Below are positions 46,818 through 56,165 of a stretch of 64,000 nucleotides of DNA, one piece after another (the first letter of the stretch is position 1; each line of letters starts with the position of its first letter). This stretch comes from Rhodomicrobium lacus (GTDB lineage: Bacteria; Pseudomonadota; Alphaproteobacteria; Rhizobiales; Rhodomicrobiaceae). The DNA lies in contig NZ_RZNF01000007.1 of the NCBI RefSeq assembly GCF_003992725.1, positions 248,001 to 312,000 on the forward strand. Direction: 5' to 3'. The position numbers and the translations under genes were made by a program. Below the pieces are notes generated by a model, which searched no databases, had not been told where the DNA came from, and saw only the letters and a program-made list of their open reading frames with translations.

Positions 46818-47771
46818 ATGATCGAGAACGCCGACAGAACGGCGATCGAAAAGGCCGCGCGGATCCTGCGCTCAGGCGGGCTCGTCGCCTTCCCGACCGA
46901 GACGGTTTACGGCCTCGGCGCGGATGCAACGAACGGCGTGGCGGTCGCGCGCATCTTCGAGGCGAAGGGGCGCCCGCGTTTCAATCCGCTGATCGTGCAC
47001 GTCCCGGACGCGGATGCGGCGCGGCGCTTCGCGGTGTTCGATGCCGAGGCGGCCTCGCTGGCGGCGCGGTTCTGGCCGGGGCCGCTGACCCTTGTGCTGC
47101 CGTTGAAGCGCGATGCGGAGCATCGTTTGAGCGATCTCGTGACAGCCGGCCTCGACACAGTGGCGATCCGCGTGCCGCGCCATCGGGTGGCGCGCGCACT
47201 TCTCGAAGCAGCGGGCGTACCGGTCGCCGCGCCGAGCGCCAATATTTCCGGGCGCATCAGCCCCACGCGCGCGGCTCATGTCGCCGAAGACCTCGACGGG
47301 CGGGTCGACATGATACTCGACGGCGGCGCGGCGGACGCCGGGCTCGAATCGACCATTGTCGCGCTTCAGCCGCGCCCGACCTTGCTGCGCCCCGGTGCCG
47401 TCGCACGGGAGGATGTCGAGGCCGCGCTCGGCGCGCCGCTCGCGGACCGGCACGAAGGAGACGGCGTCACCGCGCCGGGGCAACTCGCAAGCCACTACGC
47501 GCCGAATGCGAGCGTGCGCCTCAACGCGGCTGAAGCGCGACCGGGCGAAGCACTGCTGGCGTTCGGCCCCACCGCGCCGGAGGGCGCGCTCAATCTCAGC
47601 CGCGCGGGCGACCTTCGCGAAGCGGCGGCGAACCTCTTCGCGTGCCTTCGCGCGCTCGACGCGGCAAATCCCGGCCGCATCGCCGTCATGCCGATCCCCG
47701 AAACCGGGCTCGGAGAGGCGATCAACGACCGTCTCCGGCGCGCCGCAGCGCCCAAGGGCGCGGGTGGCTGA
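46818..47771 (+). CDS. tsaC: L-threonylcarbamoyladenylate synthase (Sua5/YrdC/TsaC)
   Basis: The enzyme makes threonylcarbamoyl-AMP for the t6A37 modification of ANN-decoding tRNAs. Its YrdC domain has LVAFPTETVYGLGADA, KGRPRFNPLIVHV and VAAPSANISGRISPTRA, and a C-terminal Sua5 domain (TAPGQLASHYAPNA onward) makes the length 317 residues. The ATG at 46818 is used; an in-frame TTG lies 24 bases earlier. Confidence 0.95.
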   Translation: MIENADRTAIEKAARILRSGGLVAFPTETVYGLGADATNGVAVARIFEAKGRPRFNPLIVHVPDADAARRFAVFDAEAASLAARFWPGPLTLVLPLKRDAEHRLSDLVTAGLDTVAIRVPRHRVARALLEAAGVPVAAPSANISGRISPTRAAHVAEDLDGRVDMILDGGAADAGLESTIVALQPRPTLLRPGAVAREDVEAALGAPLADRHEGDGVTAPGQLASHYAPNASVRLNAAEARPGEALLAFGPTAPEGALNLSRAGDLREAAANLFACLRALDAANPGRIAVMPIPETGLGEAINDRLRRAAAPKGAGG

Positions 47772-47926
47772 ACCGGCCGCCTCTCATCGGCGCGGCCAGT
47801 CCCGGTCCGTCGGCGCCCCGGTTCCGCGCTTTGGACACAGGCGGGCGCGTCATCCATCCCGCCAATTGTCGTGCGCGAAACGGCGGCTTATTTTCCTGAG
47901 CTGACGAGGGGCGGGAGGAAATATCG

Positions 47927-48397
47927 ATGGCAGAGACTCTGCTTTATCTGGAAGACTTTCACATCGGAAGGCGGTTCGCCGCCGGGCCGATCCGGGTGAG
48001 CGAGGAGGCGATCATCGCCTTCGCGAAGGAATTCGATCCGCAGCCCTTTCATACGGACCCGGAAGCGGCGAAGCACACCATTTTCAAAGGGCTTGCCGCC
48101 AGCGGATGGCATACGCTGGGGCTCACCATGCGCCTGCTCGTGGAGCACGGCCCCACGATGGCGGGCGGCTGGGTCGGCTTCGGCGCGGAGGTTTCCTGGA
48201 CGAGGCCGGTCCGCCCCGGGGATGAACTGTCCGTTGCCTGCGAGGTAATCGACATCACGCCCTCGGCCTCGAAGCCGAACCAGGCCATAATCACCTTTCG
48301 CATGGAGACGACAAATCAGAAAGGCGAAGCCGTACAGGTTCTGACGACCAAAAACCTGGCCTTCAAACGAGGGCACGCGCCGGAAGACAGAAAATGA
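47927..48397 (+). CDS. MaoC-like hot-dog dehydratase
   Basis: The 156-residue hot-dog fold protein has the R-specific hydratase pattern FDPQPFHTDPEAAKHTIFKG (catalytic Asp/His) and GLAASGWHT. It probably hydrates an enoyl-CoA. An SD (GGGAGGAAATATCG) precedes the ATG. Confidence 0.92.
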   Translation: MAETLLYLEDFHIGRRFAAGPIRVSEEAIIAFAKEFDPQPFHTDPEAAKHTIFKGLAASGWHTLGLTMRLLVEHGPTMAGGWVGFGAEVSWTRPVRPGDELSVACEVIDITPSASKPNQAIITFRMETTNQKGEAVQVLTTKNLAFKRGHAPEDRK

Positions 48398-48519
48398 CAG
48401 GCTGAGTCTCGGCGGGTTGGCGGAACGACATCTGAATCTTGGCTGCAAGCGTGCTGCAAACGGATGCGGATTGTCGGAACCGGACCCCGACACAATCCAC
48501 GACAAGGCGAAGATAGTCC

Positions 48520-49041
48520 CTATTCCTGGTGCTCGCTCACCGGAATGTCGATCGCTGCGCGTAACGCCGTCCGGGCGCGCGACAATCGCGATTTCACCGT
48601 TCCGACGGAGATATTCAGCACCGACGCCGCTTCCTCGTAGCGCAGCCCTTCCACGGCGATGAGCATCAGAACCTCGCGATGATCCTCGGAGAGTTGGAGA
48701 ACCGCGTTTTGCACTTCGGACAGGACGAGGAGGTTATGCTGCTGGGGAGCGCAGTAAAGCGGCGTATCCCTCTCAAGCCCGTTGCGATAGGCGATATCGT
48801 GCTGAGCGCGCCGCTTGTCGTTTCGAAATGCGTTTTTCAGAATGACAAAGAGCCAGGCGCGCAAATTCGTCCCCGGCTGCCACGAACCGATGTTGGCGAT
48901 GGCGCGGGCGAGACACTCCTGAACAAGATCGTCCGAATAGTCGGCATCGCGCGTCATGTAGCGCGCAAAACGGCGCAGGCGCGGGATCTCTGCCTTCATC
49001 GCTGCGATGGTCTCTGCGGTAGCGTCGCGATTTTCGGGCAT
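48520..49041 (-). CDS. ECF-family RNA polymerase sigma factor
   Basis: The 173-residue sigma factor has region 2 (IPRLRRFARYMTRDADYSDDLVQECLARA, LRAWLFVILKNAFRND) and region 4 (LSEDHREVLMLIAVEGLRYEEAASVLNISVGTVKSRLSRAR). It resembles the alphaproteobacterial ECF26/EcfG-like group. No anti-sigma gene is adjacent. The start is the ATG at 49041; an in-frame TTG lies nine bases upstream. Confidence 0.9.
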   Translation of the reverse strand: MPENRDATAETIAAMKAEIPRLRRFARYMTRDADYSDDLVQECLARAIANIGSWQPGTNLRAWLFVILKNAFRNDKRRAQHDIAYRNGLERDTPLYCAPQQHNLLVLSEVQNAVLQLSEDHREVLMLIAVEGLRYEEAASVLNISVGTVKSRLSRARTALRAAIDIPVSEHQE

Positions 49042-49231
49042 CGGGAACAAGCGTTTCTTCGACCTTCAACAGATATAGGTGCCGAGTGTTAAGAAAGTAA
49101 GGCACCGGCTTTGCCGTCACCGGTACTACCGGAACGATCATCTATCGCGTCGTGTTGCAACTCACAAACAGCTGAACAACGAGTTAAAGGTGCAGAATGC
49201 ATCCGCTCCGGCGTTACTGGGAGAGTGAATC

Positions 49232-50023
49232 ATGACCGATGTCATATTGGAGGGCAAAGACGCCGATGGCGGACACGTTCAGCCGCCTAGGGAGCTGGAC
49301 ACTACGAAATTGCCGGACCCTGAAGCTTTGCCTGAGCTTCGCATCTACAGCCGGTCGACCATATTCTATTGGTGGCCGATCTGGCTCAGCGGTTACATCG
49401 CAGCGGCGACCACCTATCTCGGAGGAGAAAAGGTTGCGCTTGCAAACGGCACCGAGATCTACATTCACCCCAACACCGGGCTCGGCCTGACCTTCATGGT
49501 GATCCTTGCGCTAGTCATGATGCTGACGAACGTCAAGCTGCGCGGCATCTATTCCGTGGTATTCATATTGTCGGGCGCGTTCATCACGGTGCTGTTGGGA
49601 TGGCTTGGGTGGTGGGACCGGATCTTCTCATTCATTCCGCAGCTCACGGTCTTCATGAATTTCGGCTTCTATTTCATTTTCTCGACGCTGCTTCTCGCCA
49701 TATGGCTGGCGCGTTTCCTGATGTTCGACAAGCTCGTGTTCTGGCGCGTCCGTCCCGGTCAGCTCACCACGGAGCGCGTGATCGGCGGTGGCGAGCAAAG
49801 CTTCGACACCCGCGGCATGCTGTTCGAACAGCGGAGCGACGACTTCTTCCGCCACAAGATCCTCGGACTTGGATCGGCGGACCTGCTCCTGATCACGACC
49901 GGCGCGCGCAAGGAGGAGATCGACATTCCGAATGTCCTCTTCGCGGACCGCAAGATCAAGGCCATGCAGCGGCTCATCGCGATCAAGCCCGACGAAGCGC
50001 TGGCGCATACGATCAAGCACTGA
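49232..50023 (+). CDS. Uncharacterised membrane protein, possible bacterial PH-like C-terminus
   Basis: I cannot name this 263-residue protein. A hydrophilic N-terminus (about 55 residues) precedes four likely spans (STIFYWWPIWLSGYIAAATTYL, GLTFMVILALVMMLT, IYSVVFILSGAFITVLLGWLGW, FMNFGFYFIFSTLLLAIWLARF). The C-terminal 90 residues (RVRPGQLTTERVIGGGEQSF...) look like a small cytoplasmic beta domain. The gene stands alone, divergent from the ECF sigma gene. Confidence 0.8.
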   Translation: MTDVILEGKDADGGHVQPPRELDTTKLPDPEALPELRIYSRSTIFYWWPIWLSGYIAAATTYLGGEKVALANGTEIYIHPNTGLGLTFMVILALVMMLTNVKLRGIYSVVFILSGAFITVLLGWLGWWDRIFSFIPQLTVFMNFGFYFIFSTLLLAIWLARFLMFDKLVFWRVRPGQLTTERVIGGGEQSFDTRGMLFEQRSDDFFRHKILGLGSADLLLITTGARKEEIDIPNVLFADRKIKAMQRLIAIKPDEALAHTIKH

Positions 50024-50195
50024 TCGATCGGGAGAAACGCGCGCGGCGTCTGTGTGAGCGGGCGACCGATAACCCGGCAGATGCGTTTCTTCACGACCAG
50101 CGTTGCCGCTCACAATTTTTATTAAAATTCAGCATATACTGCAAACAACGCGGGCGATTCGAATCGACGGAAGCCGCAAGAGATGGAGAAATTCC

Positions 50196-50405
50196 TTGAT
50201 ACACAAAATCCACGATTTAATTCCAGAGCACGAAGTTGCGATTTGGTGCGAACTAACTGATGGTCCTGGATTGCTTATAAATCATCCCGCTATCGGAAAT
50301 CGTTTAATTCCTATTGAGAGATCCCACCTTCAAGCATTGGCCAAAGATATTTTGAATAAATACGGGCCGTATGAGTGGAGGCCTACTCCTCCTGAAAACG
50401 AATAA
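50196..50405 (+). CDS. Small AT-rich hypothetical protein (69 residues)
   Basis: The frame has base composition clearly lower in GC than its neighbours. The start I prefer is the TTG at 50196, eight bases after GGAG; the frame is open to 50103. The product contains EHEVAIWCELTDGPGLLINHP and ILNKYGPYEWRPTPPENE. No family is recognised. The odd composition suggests recent acquisition or a remnant. Confidence 0.45.
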   Translation: MIHKIHDLIPEHEVAIWCELTDGPGLLINHPAIGNRLIPIERSHLQALAKDILNKYGPYEWRPTPPENE

Positions 50406-50746
50406 TAAAAGAGCGGACGCCCTCTTTTTGAGCGTGCATCTTGACGCAAAAGGGATTTCCGCAATCGCGTCTCTGAATTCCTGCGGCTGACAGGAAAAAC
50501 CGGCGAGGCGTCATGTATCGCCGCCATTGCGGCCAATCGTAATGACCGCGCCGGATCGCCTTTGTAATGGCGGTAGCCCGCGATCTGCACCAGTCCCTCG
50601 ATGCTCACCATCGCGAGCACGCGCTGTTGAGGGAACCGGCTTCTTCAGCATGACCCGCTGAATCAAAAAAGCTCCCGCCGAGGCGGGAGCTTTGTCAGCA
50701 GTGTGACGGCCCCTCGCGGAGCCTTTTGCTGCACTTGCGGAGAAAG
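50406..50746. other. Intergenic region with possible remnant frame
   Basis: The 341 bases include the terminator of the Bax-inhibitor gene. A minus-strand frame (about 50430-50620, containing IEGLVQIAGYRHYKGDP) is open but resembles nothing I know and continues antisense into the small AT-rich gene; I do not call it. Confidence 0.4.
50664..50693 (-). terminator. Rho-independent terminator of the Bax-inhibitor family gene
   Basis: On the minus strand AAAGCTCCCGCC pairs with GGCGGGAGCTTT and is followed by TTTTTTGATTC. It lies about 55 bases after the stop of the minus-strand gene. Confidence 0.88.
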
Positions 50747-51520
50747 CTACTCGCGGCGGTCGCCGAAGAGCTGCAGCAGCGCCACGAAGATGTTGATGAA
50801 GTTGAGATAAAGGCTCAGCGCGCCAAGGATGGCGGCACGGCCCAGCGTCTCTTCTCCATACTGCGCCTGAGCGTAGTAATTATCCTTCAGCTGCTGCGTG
50901 TCGTAGGCGGTAAGGCCCGTGAAGATCAGCACGGCGAGGACCGAGATTGCGAACTGAACCGCAGTCGACCCCACGAAGATGTTCACAAGGCTCGCGATAA
51001 CGATGCCGATCAGGCCCATGAACAGGAACGAGCCGAACTTCGTCAGGTCGCGCTTCGTCGTGTAGCCCCAGAAGCTCACGGCGCCGAAGGTCGCGGCAGT
51101 GATGAAAAAGATGCGTGCGATCGAGTTACCGGTGTAGGCGATGAAGATACTCGAAAGCGACAGCCCCATCAGCGCTGCGAACAGCCAGAACACGGCTTGC
51201 GCGGTTGCCGCGCTCATCCTGTTGATCGTCGCCGAGAAGGCGAAAACCACGATCAGCGGCGCAAACATCACGAGCCACTTCACCCAGCTTTTGAAGATGA
51301 CCGTGCCGAGCGAAGTCAAGCCGACGATCTTGCCGGCATCGTTGGTAATCACGGACTGGCTGTAGATCGCGTAGGCCATGACACCCGTCACGACCAGTCC
51401 GATACCCATGTAATTGAAAACGCGGATCATGTACGCGCGCAGACCTTCGTCAATCGCGAAGGCGTCCGTGCGCGCGCGAGCATTCACGTTATATGCTCGA
51501 GACGTGTCGTAGTCTGCCAT
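50747..51520 (-). CDS. Bax inhibitor-1/YccA family membrane protein
   Basis: The 257-residue protein has seven hydrophobic spans and ends in FINIFVALLQLFGDRRE, the family's C-terminus. Typical segments are YMIRVFNYMGIGLVVTGVMAYA, FSATINRMSAATAQAVFWLFAALMGLSLSSIF and DTQQLKDNYY (the acidic pH-sensor region). Homologues act as Ca2+-leak channels or interact with FtsH. It is a single gene with its own terminator. Confidence 0.93.
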   Translation of the reverse strand: MADYDTSRAYNVNARARTDAFAIDEGLRAYMIRVFNYMGIGLVVTGVMAYAIYSQSVITNDAGKIVGLTSLGTVIFKSWVKWLVMFAPLIVVFAFSATINRMSAATAQAVFWLFAALMGLSLSSIFIAYTGNSIARIFFITAATFGAVSFWGYTTKRDLTKFGSFLFMGLIGIVIASLVNIFVGSTAVQFAISVLAVLIFTGLTAYDTQQLKDNYYAQAQYGEETLGRAAILGALSLYLNFINIFVALLQLFGDRRE

Positions 51521-51648
51521 TGTCCTCTTTGGTCCCTGACATCTTTTCTAAAAAGGTCTGCGCAGAAGGTCTTCCAGGTTTCACCCCGGACGGCCTGGAG
51601 CACGGCCTCATTGTCAGGCGGCCTGCCCTGTCGTCGCCATCCAGACGT

Positions 51649-54210
51649 TCACTCGGAACGCAGATATTGCGCCGGTTTCGCTGAAAGGACTTTGAATGTC
51701 CCCAACGCACCCAGCGCAGTGACGAATATGGTTTCAATCGCCGATGGCTGCAATAGCGCCGATAGCGACACAACAAAAGTTAATCCCATGACATATTTCA
51801 CGATAACCCACGCTGCCAAAAGCCCAAGCGCGGCTGCGACCGCCGAAAGGCAGGCCGCAAGCATCAGGTATTCAAGAAGATGCGCCGTTATGACGCGGCG
51901 TTTACTGGCCCCGAGCGTGCGCAGCACGACCGCTTCGTAGATCCGCCGCCGTTGGGCCGTGAGAAGAGCGCCCGCGACCACCAGCGCGCCCATGATGAGC
52001 GTGATGCTGCCAGCGGCACGCACCGCCGTCATGATTTTCTCGAATACGCCGTTGAAGGCGGCGAGGGCGTCGCGCACGCGGACGGCGGAGACTGAAGGAT
52101 AAGCGCCCGCGACGGCCTTCATCACCTCGGCTTCGCCCTTGGCGTCGGGCGTTTTGCCTTCCGGCCATGAAAGCGTCGCGAGCCAGGTGAACGGCGCGGC
52201 CTTGAGCGCGTTCGGCGAGAAGATCATGACGAAGTTGATGTCGATCGAACCCCACTTCACACTGCGGAAGTTGGCGATCTTCGCCTGCAAGTTGCGGCCG
52301 AGCACGTTGACCGTCACCATGTCGCCGATCGCAAGCCCGAGCGCCTTGCCGATCTCCGCCTCGAAGGAAACGAGCGCCTCGCCATTATGGTCGGCGGGCC
52401 ACCAGGCGCCTTCGGTGATTTGCGAACCCGACGGCACAGCGTCAGAATAGGTGATGCCGCGGTCGCCGTTCAGCACCCACTCGGCAGACGATGGAGCCTT
52501 GATCTGCTCGACCGGCACCCCCTTCAGCGCAACGAGCCGCCCTCGCAGCATCGGCGCTGTGGCGATGCGCGCGTCTGGCGTCTTTTCCTCCAGCAGATCC
52601 TCGAACGCGGCGAGGCTTTGCTTCGGGATGCCGATGAAGAAATAGCTCGGCGCGTGCTCCGGCAGCCGCGTCTTGAGTTCGTTCGTGAGCGATGCATCGA
52701 CAAGCGAGACGGCGGTCAGCAGCGTCAGCCCCGCGCCGAGCGAAAGCGCGATGGTGCGCGCGAGACTGGCCGGCCCCGCGATATTCGCGAGCGCGAGCGC
52801 CACTTCAGGCCGCTTCGGCCTCGGAAGCCGCGCGGCAAACCGGCGTATACCCGCGCCGATAAACCAAAACAACACGAAAACCGCGAACAGGGCGGCAGCC
52901 GTAACGGCGGCGATCTTCTGGTTCTGCGACAGAAGAATGCCTGAGGCGGCGAGCAGCGCCACCGCGCCGAGCGAGGCGTAGCGATAGGCGCGCGGCGGAA
53001 GCCATGCCGCGTCCTCGCTGCCGTTGCGGAACAGTTCGGCAGCCCGCACCTGTTGCGCGCGCCCGAGCGGCCACAGGATGAAGGGCAGCGCCGTCAGCGC
53101 ACCGAACAGCGCCGCGAGCCCGAGCGCTTCAGGCTGGAACCCCGGCTCAAGGCTCACCGGCAGGAGGGCGCTCGCCAGCCCCGCGACAAGCCACGGCACG
53201 GCGAGGGCGATTCCGAAGCCGATGAGGATACCGAGCGCGGCAAACAACGCCATCTCGATGAGAAAGACATGAAAGATCGTCCGCTGCGATGCGCCGAGCG
53301 CCTTGAACGTTGCGATGGTCCGCCGCCGCCGCTCGACGAAGGCCGAAACCGCGTTCGCCACGCCGATGCCGCCGGTGAGCATCGCCGTCAGCCCCACGAG
53401 CGTCAGGAACTCGGCGAGCCGGTCCAGCGTGTTGCGGATGCCGGGCGTGGGGTCCGATGTGTCGCGCAGGAGAAAGCCCGCCTCGGGAAACGCCGTGGAC
53501 AGCGCGGCTTTGAACGTGGGCGGCGCGCCGCCTTCAATCTTGATACGATACGCCCAGCGCACGAGCGCGCCAGGTTCGGCGATCCCCGTCGCCCTGAGCG
53601 CTTCGGACGACATCAGGATGCGCGCGCCGAAGGCCGGCCCCGCCGCGAAACGATCCGGCTCCTGTCCGAGCACCGCGACGACCGGGAACGATGCCTTGCC
53701 GAGCGTGATCTCGTCGCCGAGCTTGAGGCCAAGCTGGTCCAGTATGGTGCGATCCACCGCGAGCCCGCCGCGCCGGACGGCATCGAGGTTCTTGCCTTCC
53801 TCCATCGTCACCGCGCCGTAAAGCGGATATGCGCCGTCCACGGCTTTCAAATCGACGAGCGTCTGCGCGTTCGCGTCGGGGCGACGCGCCATCGCGCGCA
53901 TGGTCGCGACCTCGCTGACGCGGCCGACGCTTTCGAGGAAGGCGCGCTCGTCGGCGTTTGCCTGCCGATGGATGAGCGTCGCCTCGACGTCGCCGCCGAG
54001 CAGCAGCGTTGCGTCGCGCGCCAGCGCATCGCGGATGGCGCCTGAAAGGCCGTTGATCGCGCCGATGGCGCCCGTGCCGAGTGCGATGCAGACGAGGAAG
54101 ATCCAGAAGCCCGCCACGCCGCCGCGAAGGTCGCGCAGCGCAAGGCGAAGGGCGAGCGGCAGGGCACGGCTCCGCGTGCGCGGCGCTTCCGTTTCGGTGG
54201 CAACCGTCAT
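51649..54210 (-). CDS. ybbP: ABC transporter permease, YbbP type (FtsX-like domains)
   Basis: The 853-residue inner-membrane protein contains two FtsX-like permease halves, each with a MacB-type periplasmic domain. Spans are seen near residues 35-60 (GVAGFWIFLVCIALGTGAIG), 270-440 and at the C-terminus (SITLIMGALVVAGALLTAQ, ACLSAVAAALGLLAAWVIV). FVERRRRTIATFKALGASQRTI is the coupling region and its C-terminal copy is QRRRIYEAVVLRTLGASKR. It overlaps the ATPase gene by four bases. With that gene and tesA it forms the same trio as E. coli ybbP-ybbA-tesA. Confidence 0.93.
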   Translation of the reverse strand: MTVATETEAPRTRSRALPLALRLALRDLRGGVAGFWIFLVCIALGTGAIGAINGLSGAIRDALARDATLLLGGDVEATLIHRQANADERAFLESVGRVSEVATMRAMARRPDANAQTLVDLKAVDGAYPLYGAVTMEEGKNLDAVRRGGLAVDRTILDQLGLKLGDEITLGKASFPVVAVLGQEPDRFAAGPAFGARILMSSEALRATGIAEPGALVRWAYRIKIEGGAPPTFKAALSTAFPEAGFLLRDTSDPTPGIRNTLDRLAEFLTLVGLTAMLTGGIGVANAVSAFVERRRRTIATFKALGASQRTIFHVFLIEMALFAALGILIGFGIALAVPWLVAGLASALLPVSLEPGFQPEALGLAALFGALTALPFILWPLGRAQQVRAAELFRNGSEDAAWLPPRAYRYASLGAVALLAASGILLSQNQKIAAVTAAALFAVFVLFWFIGAGIRRFAARLPRPKRPEVALALANIAGPASLARTIALSLGAGLTLLTAVSLVDASLTNELKTRLPEHAPSYFFIGIPKQSLAAFEDLLEEKTPDARIATAPMLRGRLVALKGVPVEQIKAPSSAEWVLNGDRGITYSDAVPSGSQITEGAWWPADHNGEALVSFEAEIGKALGLAIGDMVTVNVLGRNLQAKIANFRSVKWGSIDINFVMIFSPNALKAAPFTWLATLSWPEGKTPDAKGEAEVMKAVAGAYPSVSAVRVRDALAAFNGVFEKIMTAVRAAGSITLIMGALVVAGALLTAQRRRIYEAVVLRTLGASKRRVITAHLLEYLMLAACLSAVAAALGLLAAWVIVKYVMGLTFVVSLSALLQPSAIETIFVTALGALGTFKVLSAKPAQYLRSE

Positions 54211-54959
54211 GCCGACGCCGTCTCCTGGATCGACGCCGCGATCCGCCCGTCATGCATGGCGACGACACGCTCGCAGCGTTTCGCCAGCGCGGGGTCGTGC
54301 GTCACAAGCACGAGCGTCGTGCCGAAGCGGCGATGCAGCGAAAAGATCAGGTCCATGATCTGGCGTCCCGTTTCTCCGTCGAGATTGCCGGTCGGCTCGT
54401 CCGCGAACAGGATCCTCGGCTCCGCGACGAGCGCCCGGGCCAGCGCAACGCGCTGCTGTTCGCCGCCGGAAAGCTGCCCCGGAACGTGATGAAAGCGGCC
54501 CGATAGTCCAACCTCGGAAAGCGCTGCCTCCGCGCGTTCGAACGCGTCGGCGCGATTGAGAAATTCGAGCGGCAGAGCCACATTCTCGATGGCCGTCATG
54601 GTCGGGATCAGGTGGAAGGACTGGAACACGATGCCGATCGAGCGGCCCCGTATCGCGGCGAGCGCATCCTCGCCAAGGGTCGTGAAATCCTCGCCCGCGA
54701 CGATGACGCGGCCCGAGGTGGCGGCTTCGAGGCCGGTCATCACCATGAGCAGCGACGACTTGCCGGAACCGCTCGGACCGACCAGCGCGACGGACTGTCT
54801 TTCCGATACGGAAAGATCGATGCCGCGCAGGATGTCGACTGCGCCCGCGCGGCTTTTCAGCGTGAGCGTGACGCCTTTCAGATCAATGACCGGAGCGGCC
54901 CGGCGAGGCGCGCCAGCGTGCGGCGCTTCGGAAACCGAGGGAAATTGCAAATGAGACAC
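54207..54959 (-). CDS. ybbA: ABC transporter ATP-binding protein, YbbA type
   Basis: The ATPase partner of the YbbP permease carries Walker A GPSGSGKSS, signature LSGGEQQRVALARAL, Walker B RILFADEPTGNLD and the H-loop VLVTHD. The frame is open to 55064, but the region upstream of VSHLQF lies inside tesA. I choose GTG at 54959, which overlaps the divergent tesA start by nine bases; a TTG at 54950 is the alternative. Confidence 0.92.
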   Translation of the reverse strand: MSHLQFPSVSEAPHAGAPRRAAPVIDLKGVTLTLKSRAGAVDILRGIDLSVSERQSVALVGPSGSGKSSLLMVMTGLEAATSGRVIVAGEDFTTLGEDALAAIRGRSIGIVFQSFHLIPTMTAIENVALPLEFLNRADAFERAEAALSEVGLSGRFHHVPGQLSGGEQQRVALARALVAEPRILFADEPTGNLDGETGRQIMDLIFSLHRRFGTTLVLVTHDPALAKRCERVVAMHDGRIAASIQETASA

Positions 54960-55658
54960 CGTTTCGAGACTTCGTTGCCGCGCTTCATATGGAAAGGATT
55001 GTCGGCAATTTCGACTGCGTTCGCCGCGATTTTTGTAACCGCTTTCGTCATGCCGCCCGCGCATGCCTCCGAGCCGGAGAAGGAAATCGTGATCCTCGCG
55101 TTCGGCGACAGCCTGACGGCGGGCTTCCAGCTTCCACCCGATAAGTCTTTTCCGGCGCAGTTGCAGGCGGCGCTCCGCGCGAAAGGATATCCCGTGCGCG
55201 TCCTGAATGCGGGCGTCTCGGGCGACACGGCAGCGGACGGCGCGGCGCGGCTCGACTGGAGCCTGTCCGAGCCCGTCGACGCGGCGATCGTCGAACTCGG
55301 CGCGAACGACATGCTGCGCGGTCTCGATCTGAAGCAGACGGAAGCTTCGCTCGATGCGATCCTGAAGGCGCTCTCAGAGAAGCGGATCGAGCTTCTGGCC
55401 GCCGGCATGGAGCCCTTGCGCAATTGGGGCGAGGACTACGCCGCGAGCTTCCGCGCGATGTGGCCCCGCCTCGCGGAGAAACACCACGCGATCCTCTATC
55501 CGTTTTTCCTGAAGGGCGTCGCAACCGTGCCCGCGCTCAACCAGCCGGACGGCCTGCATCCGACAGCCGACGGCGTCGCGGTCATCGTGCGCAACATTCT
55601 GCCGGACGTGGAAAAGCTGATCGCGCGGGTGAAGGAGCAACGGTCCCGCACCCAGTGA
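54951..55658 (+). CDS. tesA: Arylesterase / lysophospholipase TesA (GDSL/SGNH hydrolase)
   Basis: The 235-residue secreted hydrolase has a signal sequence (about 1-35, ending PPAHA-S). SGNH blocks are FGDSLTAGF (Ser), GVSGDTAADG (Gly), LGANDMLRG (Asn) and DGLHPTADG (Asp/His). It is periplasmic and cleaves thioesters or lysophospholipids. Its start region overlaps head-to-head with ybbA, an arrangement related to the E. coli locus. Confidence 0.92.
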   Translation: MRHRFETSLPRFIWKGLSAISTAFAAIFVTAFVMPPAHASEPEKEIVILAFGDSLTAGFQLPPDKSFPAQLQAALRAKGYPVRVLNAGVSGDTAADGAARLDWSLSEPVDAAIVELGANDMLRGLDLKQTEASLDAILKALSEKRIELLAAGMEPLRNWGEDYAASFRAMWPRLAEKHHAILYPFFLKGVATVPALNQPDGLHPTADGVAVIVRNILPDVEKLIARVKEQRSRTQ

Positions 55659-55751
55659 TTCAATTATTAATCGAATTGCCGATAACGGAAAAAGCCCCGC
55701 GCAGGGTTCCTGGGAAAGACTGTCCTCCAGCGAATCCCGGAGGATAGAACC

Positions 55752-56102
55752 ATGCGCGCAGGAGAAGTCATCCCGTTTCATCGGAGCGTCTGGCCGTCGC
55801 ACATCAATGTCAGCGAGGCTCCCCAGACGCAGGGTGCGGCCATCACCATCTCGCGCAACGAGACGAGTGTTTCCATCGTCGCAAGCGAAGATGAGGCGGG
55901 CGCGCTGACGATCTCCACGCCGCGCGGCCCGCTCGAAGAACAGGTCGATTGGCGCAGCCTGAAGGATTTTCCCTTCATCGAGGAAGTCACGACCGAACGA
56001 ACCGCAACGGGCGAAGTCCGCAAGCTGCGCCTCGCCAAGTTCGACGATGTCGTCATCGGCGCCGATGCGCGCGGCAACGTCTATATCGACTGGCGAAGCT
56101 GA
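55752..56102 (+). CDS. Conserved-looking hypothetical protein, 116 residues
   Basis: A soluble protein without signal peptide or Cys. Recognisable only as ITISRNETSVSIVASEDEAGALTIS and DDVVIGADARGNVYIDWRS, suggesting a beta-rich fold. An SD (GGAGGATAGAACC) precedes the ATG. It converges on the aldehyde dehydrogenase gene. No function can be given. Confidence 0.65.
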   Translation: MRAGEVIPFHRSVWPSHINVSEAPQTQGAAITISRNETSVSIVASEDEAGALTISTPRGPLEEQVDWRSLKDFPFIEEVTTERTATGEVRKLRLAKFDDVVIGADARGNVYIDWRS

Positions 56103-56165
56103 GCGCGCGAAATGGCGTGAGCGAAAGCGGGCGTGCCTCTGCCCGCCCGTGTCGGCTGCTATCTG

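Noticed and set aside
50330-50620. Minus-strand frame containing IAGYRHYKGDP
   Set aside because: A faint HIRAN-like look was considered, but the similarity is too short and the frame continues antisense into another frame.
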